From the NCBI RefSeq assembly GCF_004137855.1, contig NZ_QBKB01000002.1, positions 1,731,024 to 1,795,023 on the forward strand: 64,000 bases of DNA, read 5' to 3'. Shown here one piece after another: positions 57,264-64,000 of the stretch (positions are counted from its first letter, which is position 1; each line of letters starts with the position of its first letter). The translations under genes and the position numbers were made by a program. The notes beneath the pieces were generated by a model. That model did no database searches. It worked only from the letters and a program-made list of their open reading frames with translations, and had not been told where the DNA came from. Source of the DNA: Methanohalophilus profundi. Lineage in GTDB: Archaea; Halobacteriota; Methanosarcinia; Methanosarcinales; Methanosarcinaceae.

Positions 57264-59063
57264 ATGCGGCAAACCCTCTATGACTATTTCGGTTATGAAA
57301 AATTTCGACCCCTTCAGGAAAATATTATTCAGGATGTGCTGGATAAAAAAGATGTATTTGTATTGATGCCAACCGGGGGTGGGAAATCTTTGTGCTACCA
57401 GTTGCCTTCCCTGCTTATGGAGGGTGTTACTGTCGTTGTGTCCCCCTTGATATCCCTTATGAAAGATCAGGTTGACAGGTTGCTTTCACGTGGCATTGCC
57501 GCTGCCTATATGAACAGTACACTTGATAATTCCGAAATGAACCATGTTAAGGATTCTCTGATAAGGGGGCAACTCGATCTTCTCTATGTGGCCCCCGAAA
57601 GGCTGGCTATGCCGTCTACTCTTAAATTGCTTGCAAAAGCAAATGTCAACCTTTTTGCCGTTGATGAAGCACATTGTATATCCCAGTGGGGACATGATTT
57701 CAGACCCGAATACAGGAAATTGGGTGCCCTGCGCTCCGGTTTTTCAGGTGTTCCTCTAATAGCACTTACAGCTACTGCTACCCCTGCAGTTGCCCGTGAT
57801 ATAACAAAACAACTCAATATGGTCAGTTCTGAGAAGTATGTAGCAAGTTTCAATCGGACCAACCTTTATTATGAGGTTAAATCCGGGGAGAATGTAGATC
57901 AACAAATCACATCATACCTGCGCTCTCATCCCGATTCATGTGGAATTATTTATTGTCAGACACGAAAATCCGTAGAAGGACTTGCTGGCAGACTGAAAAA
58001 AATAGGAATCAATGCGTCATTCTATCATGCCGGGATGTCAGATGAACTGAGACACCGTGCTCAGGAAAAGTTCCTGAATGGTACTATAAAGGTAGTTGTG
58101 GCAACAGTCGCATTTGGGATGGGTATCGATAAGTCCAATGTACGTTTTGTCATGCATTATGACCTGCCTGCGGATCTGGAAAGTTACTATCAGCAAACCG
58201 GCAGGGGTGGCAGAGACGGGAAACCATGTGATTGTATCCTCTTTTTCAAAAGAGGAGATTGGTATAAACAGCAGTATTTCATTGAACAGATGTCTTCTAA
58301 AAAAGAACGTGAAATTGCTTTTTCCAAGTTACGCCACATGATGGATTACTGTGAAACAGTCACCTGTAGAAGGAAAATTTTACTCGAATACTTCGGAGAA
58401 TCCACCGAAAAAGACTGTGGCCATTGTGACGTTTGCCTTAACCCGCCACAGCAGATGGATATTACAGAAGATGCGTTAATTATTTTTAAGTGCATAAAGG
58501 AGTTGAACCAGAAATTCGGGGCAACACATGTTGCATCGGTAATTGCAGGTTCAAAGGCTAAAAAAATTGTGTCGTGTGGTCACCATCGACTCCATTGCCA
58601 TGGAATTGGTTCCCACAATCCGCAAGATTACTGGAAAGACCTTTCTCATCGGCTTTCTTCCCTGGGATATCTGGAAGTGAAAGGTGGAAGATATCCGGTA
58701 TTAAAGTTAAATAAGAAAAGTCGTGCGGCTCTCAATGATGGTGCTAATATAATTATACCTCAATTATCTGCTGCAACAAATTCGAAGAAAAAACCATCCG
58801 GAGAAAACAAAGTTTCTTCGAAGTCATCTCCTGTTGATTGTGAATATTCGAAGTTATTTGAAAAATTGCGCAGACTCCGGTTGCAATTTGCAAAAAGGGA
58901 TAATGTGCCACCCTACTTTGTCTTTGCGGATACCAGTTTGAAGCAGATGGCCTCCAGCAAACCCCAAACTGCAAACCAGATGCTCACCATAACAGGAGTC
59001 GGGAAATGTAAAATGGAAAAATATGGTGACGCATTTTTATCAGAGATCAAAAGTTTTTGTTGA
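57264..59063 (+). CDS. recQ: ATP-dependent DNA helicase RecQ
   Basis: A 599-residue 3'-5' DNA helicase. FRPLQENII is the Q motif, MPTGGGKSLCYQLP is Walker A, FAVDEAHCISQWGHDFRPEY is Walker B with the aromatic loop, and QTGRGGRDGKPCDC is motif VI. The RecQ-Ct zinc site is CRRKILLEYFGE then CGHCDVC. An HRDC domain closes the protein (about 525-599). It unwinds forked or structured DNA in repair. RecQ is patchy in archaea and common in Methanosarcinaceae. Possibly leaderless or weakly initiated, since no ribosome site is seen. Confidence 0.93.
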   Translation: MRQTLYDYFGYEKFRPLQENIIQDVLDKKDVFVLMPTGGGKSLCYQLPSLLMEGVTVVVSPLISLMKDQVDRLLSRGIAAAYMNSTLDNSEMNHVKDSLIRGQLDLLYVAPERLAMPSTLKLLAKANVNLFAVDEAHCISQWGHDFRPEYRKLGALRSGFSGVPLIALTATATPAVARDITKQLNMVSSEKYVASFNRTNLYYEVKSGENVDQQITSYLRSHPDSCGIIYCQTRKSVEGLAGRLKKIGINASFYHAGMSDELRHRAQEKFLNGTIKVVVATVAFGMGIDKSNVRFVMHYDLPADLESYYQQTGRGGRDGKPCDCILFFKRGDWYKQQYFIEQMSSKKEREIAFSKLRHMMDYCETVTCRRKILLEYFGESTEKDCGHCDVCLNPPQQMDITEDALIIFKCIKELNQKFGATHVASVIAGSKAKKIVSCGHHRLHCHGIGSHNPQDYWKDLSHRLSSLGYLEVKGGRYPVLKLNKKSRAALNDGANIIIPQLSAATNSKKKPSGENKVSSKSSPVDCEYSKLFEKLRRLRLQFAKRDNVPPYFVFADTSLKQMASSKPQTANQMLTITGVGKCKMEKYGDAFLSEIKSFC

Positions 59064-59074
59064 ATATTTGTTTT

Positions 59075-59842
59075 TCAGGCCATGAAGTATAAAGTGAGTT
59101 TAAAGATCAGGTCACCGTAAAATACAGCTGTTAAAAATCCGGCGGTGATCGGGACTATAAAAGGCAAACCAGGGGTAACCCATACCTTATTGTCGATAAT
59201 TCCTTTCTTTGAATATGCTTTTAATTCCTCAAGGGTTTCCCTGTCTATTTCTTTGCCACTTCTCCTGAAATAGGTCCGAATGTTGCCATTTTCATCTTTT
59301 TCGTACTGCTGCATAAGTTTTACATGCCTGTTTTCAAGTTTTCCTATTGGTGCCCTGTAGCCTATAAACATAAAATAGGGTTTTCTGAGGGTAGTTTTAA
59401 CATCAGGCTGGCTCAGGTTATAGATAAAAAGCCCCAGGGGCACGATTATTGTCAGGAGTATTGAATTACCAAATACTGTAAAAGTAAAAAAGTTCATAAT
59501 CGGAACGCCTTCTACCGGGAAATAGGTTCCTCCCATAGTAAACGCCGGATAGAAAGGAAACACAATGGACATTACCATCAACAATTTGGCGTCTGCACCT
59601 CCGAATGCTCCCAGATAGAACAGGACGTAGGAAAAAACAAAAATTAGTCCAAAGGAGATGGCCATTTGTATAAGATATGTAACCGGGCTGGATGAAGTTG
59701 CAAGCTCATAAATTATAAATGGGGAAAAGGCTGCCAGCATAATTACCCATACCCTGTTGCCTACCCTGCGCTCCTTTATGTCCCTATAGGAGGCATAGGA
59801 GAGAAATGCCAGGCATAGAAGTATCTTGGCAATAACTATCAT
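59075..59842 (-). CDS. A24-family prepilin/preflagellin-type peptidase
   Basis: A 255-residue membrane aspartyl protease of the A24 group that processes type IV pilin-like or archaellin precursors. The two catalytic aspartates are in [10 protein letters not shown] and FGGADAKLL. About six membrane helices are visible, with a hydrophilic loop of about 70 residues ([17 protein letters not shown]...) before the last helix, as in EppA/FlaK-type enzymes. The ATG at 59842 has GGGAG 7 bases upstream; longer frames overlap the preceding gene. No pilin or archaellin gene is nearby. Confidence 0.85.
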   Translation of the reverse strand: MIVIAKILLCLAFLSYASYRDIKERRVGNRVWVIMLAAFSPFIIYELATSSSPVTYLIQMAISFGLIFVFSYVLFYLGAFGGADAKLLMVMSIVFPFYPAFTMGGTYFPVEGVPIMNFFTFTVFGNSILLTIIVPLGLFIYNLSQPDVKTTLRKPYFMFIGYRAPIGKLENRHVKLMQQYEKDENGNIRTYFRRSGKEIDRETLEELKAYSKKGIIDNKVWVTPGLPFIVPITAGFLTAVFYGDLIFKLTLYFMA

Positions 59843-61121
59843 TTTGCTTCTCCCACTTTTTGAGTTTAAGAATTTCAGAAAGTGTCCCTCCCCTACGGAT
59901 TTCATCAAATAATCTTTCTTCAGTTTTTTGTACTTCCTTTGCTCGCCTTGCAATCTCGTATGCTCTCTCTGCAGGTACTACAACAACTCCGTTATCATCA
60001 CCTATGATGTAATCGCCGGGTTTGACCTTTTGCCCTCCACAGTTAATCAGCGCATTAACTTCCCCAAACCCTTTGGGATCACCTGCATTTGGTACATTTG
60101 AAGTGGCAAATACCGGAAGTCCGATTTTGCGTATCTCTTCTATATCTCTTACCGCTCCATCAACCACAATGCCTGCGATACCACGGTTCAGACTGCTTTG
60201 TGTTGCCAGTCCGCCCCAGGGTGCGATATGAGAACTTCCGTTATAAATTACTATTACATTACCTTCTTTTGCTTCATCTATCGCTTCCACTGTTTTGGCC
60301 CAATCGCCCTCGAATGTCTGCACCGTTACAGCCGGTCCTACCATTTTGGTATCATTTAGCATGGGTTTGATGTTTTTCATGGCACCCTGTCGGTGCATGG
60401 CATCTGAAATATTAGGAGTGGAAATTTCCATGAACAACTTGCGTATTTCTTCGTCCATATCGAGTTTTTTTGCCTGATTTAATTGTGGATTATCTACACT
60501 ACGGCGAATCTTTTTGGAAGCTTCTGTTACATTATCCGAGCGAATTATATTACCACCCACAATGACAATATCAGCACCTGCTTCTACAGACCGGGCTGCA
60601 GTTTGCTCATCCAGTCCACCTGCTACAGCAATATCAGCCCTGATTTTGGAGGCAATCTCAAACACAAGATCTACCGGTGTCTTCCCGGTCATCTGCTGAT
60701 CTATTCCCATGTGGATATTGATGATGTCCACACCTATCCTGTCCAATTCTTGGGCCCTCTGAACTGGTTTTGGGGTGCTAATTAGATCTGCCATGAGCCG
60801 AACTCCATATTTTCGTGCGGCTAGGAGTGCATCTTTTATCGTTGAGTCATCGGCGGTTGCCATAACCATAACAATATCTGCACCGGCTTTTGCAGCCATT
60901 TCAACTTCAAGGCTTCCGGTATCTGCAATTTTCATATCTGCCACGATGGTGTGTCCGGGAAAGTTTTTCCTGAGAGTACGAATAGCATCCATGCCCTCGC
61001 TTTTTATAAGGGGGGTTCCGATTTCTATCCAGTCGATATCTCCCTTGACTGCTTCCTTAGCAATCTGCACAGCTCTATCTATCTCCAGTATATCAAGAGC
61101 AAGCTGGATTATAGTTTTAAT
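59784..61121 (-). CDS. Bifunctional 3-hexulose-6-phosphate synthase / RraA-like protein, start apparently ATT
   Basis: A fusion of about 430-445 residues. The N-terminal TIM barrel (about 1-210) is 3-hexulose-6-phosphate synthase, with the metal and phosphate sites [12 protein letters not shown] and [11 protein letters not shown]; it joins formaldehyde to ribulose 5-phosphate or makes ribulose 5-phosphate in reverse. The C-terminal RraA/demethylmenaquinone-methyltransferase-like domain has [12 protein letters not shown]. The barrel's first strand needs the start at or near an ATT at 61121, which follows GGTGAT closely; the next usual codon, GTG at 61070, would remove strand one. The last 18 codons look foreign; one extra A near 59843 would end the protein as EKQK just at the peptidase start. 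Confidence 0.85.
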   Translation of the reverse strand: MKTIIQLALDILEIDRAVQIAKEAVKGDIDWIEIGTPLIKSEGMDAIRTLRKNFPGHTIVADMKIADTGSLEVEMAAKAGADIVMVMATADDSTIKDALLAARKYGVRLMADLISTPKPVQRAQELDRIGVDIINIHMGIDQQMTGKTPVDLVFEIASKIRADIAVAGGLDEQTAARSVEAGADIVIVGGNIIRSDNVTEASKKIRRSVDNPQLNQAKKLDMDEEIRKLFMEISTPNISDAMHRQGAMKNIKPMLNDTKMVGPAVTVQTFEGDWAKTVEAIDEAKEGNVIVIYNGSSHIAPWGGLATQSSLNRGIAGIVVDGAVRDIEEIRKIGLPVFATSNVPNAGDPKGFGEVNALINCGGQKVKPGDYIIGDDNGVVVVPAERAYEIARRAKEVQKTEERLFDEIRRGGTLSEILKLKKWEKQNDSYCQDTSMPGISLLCLL

Positions 61122-61164
61122 AGGATCACCTTGTTAACTTTTATTTGGAATTATTGATAATGAT

Positions 61165-61202
61165 TTCTCCAGGCTGGAGAATAGAAGTGAATCACTATAA
61201 AG
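61165..61202 (-). promoter_or_regulatory. HPS-RraA promoter with TATA box and palindromic operator
   Basis: On the minus strand CTTTATAGTG (61193-61202) is a TATA-like element. The inverted repeat TTCTCCAG-G-CTGGAGAA (61165-61181, 8 bases per arm) is centred about 24 bases downstream of it, at the expected transcript start, where many archaeal repressors bind. Confidence 0.5.
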
Positions 61203-61401
61203 TTTTCCAGATTAGTCTTTGATGCTGCCCTGGGCCCTCTATCATTAGGTCCGCGGAAAGAGTCAATTAGAAAAGAACATGATAATTGGCAATAAGTTTA
61301 TACGCTATCCGCAAATAATCGCATAGGAATAAAAAAACGCCTGCGGTTGATTACTATGAAAATAATCCCTAACTCTTTAATTTGGAAGGAGCTGTATTTT
61401 G

Positions 61402-62329
61402 ATGTCATTTGAGCATATGCATATCATTTCTATGAAAGAATTCACCCGTGATATGATTGACCATGTTCTGGAGGTCGCCGAAGAAATGGAACCAATTGCC
61501 AGGTCAAAGTCAAGTTCCGACCTCTTAAAAGGCAAAGTGCTTGGTGTTCTGTTTTTTGAGCCCAGTACCCGTACAAGGATGTCTTTTGAGGCCGCCATGA
61601 TGCGACTTGGGGGGGAAGTGTTAAGTCTCGGCTCGGTTGATGCAAGTTCTGTTGCAAAGGGTGAAACCCTTGCTGATACCATAAGAATTGTAGCCGGTTA
61701 CAGTAATGCCATTGTCCTTCGTCACCCTATGGAAGGTGCTGCACGACTGGCTTCTGAGTTTTCTGCAGTGCCTATACTCAATGCAGGCGATGGTGCTGGT
61801 CATCATCCCACACAGACGTTTCTCGATCTTTATACCATCAAGCGTGAAAGCCATCTTGAAGGCTTAAAAGTAGCTCTTGTGGGAGATCTCAAATATGGCA
61901 GAACTGTACATTCGCTTTGTTATGCCCTTTCTCTTTATGGTGCCGAGATAACCCTTGTGTCCCCACCAGAACTTTCAATGCCTTCAGAGATCATCGAGGA
62001 TCTGAAAAAAGAAAAATATCAAGGTAATAGAGGAGAGTTCCATTGAAGATGCCATACAGGATGTGGAGGTGCTTTATATGACACGGATACAGAAAGAACG
62101 TTTTCCTGATCCGGCAGAATATCAGAAAGTCGCTAATCGCCTCCAGATTACACCTGAAGTATTGAAAAATGCGAAGAAAAATCTGCGGATCATGCATCCT
62201 CTCCCCCGAACAAACGAAATCACACCCCAAGTTGATGAAACACCCCATGCTTCCTACTTCGATCAATCTTTTTATGGTGTTCCAATAAGAATGGCTTTGC
62301 TTTGTCTTGTTATGGGGGTGTTTGAATGA
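61402..62329 (+). CDS. pyrB: Aspartate carbamoyltransferase catalytic chain, one frameshift
   Basis: The catalytic subunit of ATCase, about 309 residues across a break, which joins carbamoyl phosphate and aspartate in pyrimidine synthesis. FFEPSTRTRMSFE is the carbamoyl-phosphate site, GDGAGHHPTQTFLDLY and VGDLKYGRTVHSL are also diagnostic, and MHPLPRTNEI is in the second frame. The first frame ends at 62046; one more A in the run at 62012-62016 gives KNIKVIEESSIEDAIQDVEV and joins the two. Loss of this gene would require uracil, so a sequence error is likely. GGAAGGAG is upstream; ATG 61402 or TTG 61399 is the start. The stop overlaps pyrI. Confidence 0.92.
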
Positions 62330-62799
62330 GTGAGATAGTGAAAAAAGAAATTCGTGTACAACCCATATGTTCAGGCACAGTAATTGACCATATTACAGCC
62401 GGTCAGGCTCTCAATGTTCTCAAGATTCTGGGTATAACCGGCACTTCCTGGGGAATTGTCAGTATCCTGATTAATGCCCCCAGTTCATATGGAAAGAAGG
62501 ATGTGGTCAAGATAGAAGGGCGTGAACTTGTGAGTAGTGAGGTGGATAAAATATCTCTCATTTCTCCTGGTGCTACTATCAATATAATCCGGGATTATGA
62601 TGTGCAGGAAAAGAATCAGGTAGGTATACCCTCGCATGTGGAAGGTGTTGTAAAATGTATCAATCCAAATTGCATTTCCAACAGTAATGAACCCATAGAA
62701 TCTAAATTTGATGTGGATGCGGGGGAAGGTAAAATCGAATTACGTTGTGGCTATTGTGAAAGGGTGATCTGTGAAAATATTGCAGATCATCTCCTTTAA
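62326..62799 (+). CDS. pyrI: Aspartate carbamoyltransferase regulatory chain
   Basis: A 157-residue regulatory subunit that binds CTP/ATP and clamps catalytic trimers. The N-terminal allosteric domain has RVQPICSGTVIDHI and GQALNVLKILGI. The zinc site is formed by CINPNCIS and LRCGYCERVIC. The ATG overlaps the pyrB stop (ATGA), giving coupled synthesis. It ends 1 base from the convergent dapB stop. Confidence 0.95.
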   Translation: MSEIVKKEIRVQPICSGTVIDHITAGQALNVLKILGITGTSWGIVSILINAPSSYGKKDVVKIEGRELVSSEVDKISLISPGATINIIRDYDVQEKNQVGIPSHVEGVVKCINPNCISNSNEPIESKFDVDAGEGKIELRCGYCERVICENIADHLL

Positions 62800-62800
62800 T

Positions 62801-63592
62801 TTATAGTCCCAGAATATCTTCCATGGAATAGATGCCGGATTTTTTATCTTTTAACCAAATTGCGGCTTTTACAGCACCTGCGGCGAATGCATCGCGAGAA
62901 TGCGCCTGGTGTTTTATTTCAATCCTTTCACCTTCTCCGGCAAAAAGGATCGTGTGGTCACCGGCAATATCTCCTCCACGGATTGCATGAATACCTATCT
63001 CTTTTTTACGAGGTGCGTTGCCTTGGCGGCCAAAGATGTACTCTTCACGCCCAACAGCTTTACCGATAACCTCTGCAGCCCTCATTGCAGTTCCACTGGG
63101 TGCATCCTGTTTCCGGTTATGGTGTGCTTCAATGACTTCAATGTCATAATCGGTAAGATATTTGGCCGCTTCCTCGATAATCTTGAAAAATACATTGACG
63201 CCAACCGCATAATTTGGAGCAATAACGGCTGATACACCATTTTTAAGGATACTCTCGTCGATTGCTTCTTTTTGTTCTTCGCTAAAACCAGTAGTCCCGA
63301 TAATAAGGTTTACACCACTTGCGGCGACTATTGGTGCGTTGGAAGAAGTTGCTGCTGCAATGGTAAAATCAATCAAGACATCGGTTTTACTTTCCTTGAG
63401 GACTTCTCCAAGGTCTTCTACGCTGGCAATATAAACGCCGAGGCTGCCTGCACCTGCCACATCTCCTGCATCTTCGCCGATCTTATTCAGGTCAAATGCA
63501 GAGGACAATTCAATACCTTCGCTTCTGGCGATGTTCTGTATTATCAGGCCACCCATTTTACCGGATGCTCCGATTACTCCTGCCCGTATCAT
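62801..63592 (-). CDS. dapB: 4-hydroxy-tetrahydrodipicolinate reductase
   Basis: A 263-residue NAD(P)H-dependent reductase of the lysine/diaminopimelate pathway. RAGVIGASGKMGGLI is the Rossmann nucleotide loop, IGTTGFSEEQ and the catalytic EAHHNRKQDAPSGTAM follow. The ATG at 63592 overlaps the dapA stop (ATGA); the GTG at 63601 is a less likely start. The paired gene makes its substrate. Confidence 0.94.
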   Translation of the reverse strand: MIRAGVIGASGKMGGLIIQNIARSEGIELSSAFDLNKIGEDAGDVAGAGSLGVYIASVEDLGEVLKESKTDVLIDFTIAAATSSNAPIVAASGVNLIIGTTGFSEEQKEAIDESILKNGVSAVIAPNYAVGVNVFFKIIEEAAKYLTDYDIEVIEAHHNRKQDAPSGTAMRAAEVIGKAVGREEYIFGRQGNAPRKKEIGIHAIRGGDIAGDHTILFAGEGERIEIKHQAHSRDAFAAGAVKAAIWLKDKKSGIYSMEDILGL

Positions 63593-64000
63593 TTGAGACA
63601 CCCGATTCCTCTTAATGCTTCTTCCAGTATCTTTTCATTTTCTGGCAGGATAGGCGCCAGTGGTGCTCTCAGCGGACCCGCTGGCATACCTATCATTTCC
63701 ATTGCACGTTTGACAGGTATAGGATTGGTTTCAGTGAACAGGGCACGTGTGAGGGGTGCAAGTTCATAATGCTTTTTCCTGGCAGCTGCCATGTCGCCTT
63801 TAAGGGCGGCTTCTACCATTTCGGACATTATGTTTGGAACTACATTTGCGACAACGGAAATTACTCCTACTCCGCCCAGGGCGACAATAGGATAGGTCAG
63901 TCCATCCTCTCCGGAAATAACGCTGAAATCTTCATCCACTGTGTTTTCGATTATCTCTGAGATTTTGGGAATACTTCCACTTGCTTCTTTGATCGCAACG
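63589..64000 (-). CDS. dapA: 4-hydroxy-tetrahydrodipicolinate synthase, partial
   Basis: The C-terminal 136 residues of DapA, which condenses pyruvate with aspartate semialdehyde. VAIKEASGSIPKISEII carries the region just after the Schiff-base lysine and is the first part seen; EDGLTYPIVALGGVGVISVV and ETNPIPVKRAMEMIG are diagnostic. The N-terminus lies beyond the window end. It is upstream of dapB in the same operon. Confidence 0.93.
   Translation of the reverse strand, partial: VAIKEASGSIPKISEIIENTVDEDFSVISGEDGLTYPIVALGGVGVISVVANVVPNIMSEMVEAALKGDMAAARKKHYELAPLTRALFTETNPIPVKRAMEMIGMPAGPLRAPLAPILPENEKILEEALRGIGCLK

Noticed and set aside
61356-61412. An 18-codon ORF overlapping the pyrB start, as a possible leader peptide for attenuation
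   Set aside because: No codon bias for a regulatory amino acid and no paired terminator structure; bacterial-type attenuation is not known for archaeal pyrB.

Overview
The window is a chromosomal segment of a methylotrophic, mildly halophilic-looking methanogenic archaeon of the Methanosarcinaceae (Methanohalophilus, Methanolobus or Methanococcoides type; the genus cannot be fixed by eye). The evidence is a molybdenum-type formylmethanofuran dehydrogenase operon in the fmdEFACDB order, MptA GTP cyclohydrolase and a dihydropteroate-synthase-like protein (tetrahydromethanopterin side), chromosomal protein MC1, a 4Fe-4S RNA polymerase subunit D, archaeosine and Trm56 tRNA enzymes, a digeranylgeranyl-type reductase, a PGF-CTERM surface protein, and archaeal TATA boxes and GGTG-type ribosome sites.

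Layout. 1-4.3 kb: damaged membrane/redox genes (TauE/SafE permease, potassium channel remnant, molybdopterin oxidoreductase) around an intact M50 protease. 4.4-11.2 kb: tRNA-Leu, two-subunit fumarase, AMP phosphorylase, Trm56, NIF3-like protein, then a ModD-like/DUF364 pair behind an unexplained inverted-repeat element. 11.2-17.9 kb: fmdEFACDB plus fdhD, seven genes read leftward. 18-25.6 kb: UPF0182 membrane protein, two CARDB-like surface proteins, DHH phosphoesterase, EngB. 25.6-31 kb: radical SAM protein, cyclotransferase, geranylgeranyl reductase, DHPS-like protein and FtsZ. 31.3-33.9 kb: the three-gene homocysteine/sulfide-assimilation set (COG2122, NIL-ferredoxin, DUF39-CBS). 34-38.5 kb: two tail-to-tail sensor kinases. 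38.9-43.4 kb: FKBP, tRNA-Ser, DJ-1/PfpI protein and the rpsM-rpsD-rpsK-rpoD operon. 43.4-46.9 kb: tRNA-Leu followed by a small accessory stretch (two unknown proteins, an adenine/cytosine methyltransferase, a 24-codon ORF). 46.9-57 kb: housekeeping and cofactor genes (UppS, radical SAM/ferredoxin, TrmO, tRNA-Arg, MptA, MC1, ArgB, archaeosine radical SAM, GMP synthase). 57-64 kb: RecQ, prepilin-type peptidase, hexulose-phosphate synthase-RraA fusion, PyrBI, DapB and partial DapA.

Two things govern how the window should be read. First, about fifteen frame breaks occur, nearly all single-base and mostly in homopolymers, and they hit genes that cannot plausibly be dead (pyrB, fmdF, the lipid reductase). 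They are therefore more likely base-calling errors than pseudogenes, and I have annotated those genes across the breaks. Second, four ORFs have a well-placed Shine-Dalgarno but ATT, ATC or ATA where ATG would be expected.

The genes make sense together. Fmd supplies or oxidises the formyl group at the CO2 end of methanogenesis, FdhD and ModD/DUF364 look like molybdenum cofactor helpers, and MptA and the DHPS-like protein serve the C1 carrier. The DUF39/NIL/COG2122 set makes homocysteine for methionine from sulfide, and the hexulose-phosphate synthase fusion handles formaldehyde or makes ribose phosphate. No CRISPR array, insertion sequence, prophage or rRNA operon was seen. I did not find an unambiguous new multi-gene system; the best candidates for new biology are small regulatory or RNA elements and a few unassigned genes listed in the findings.
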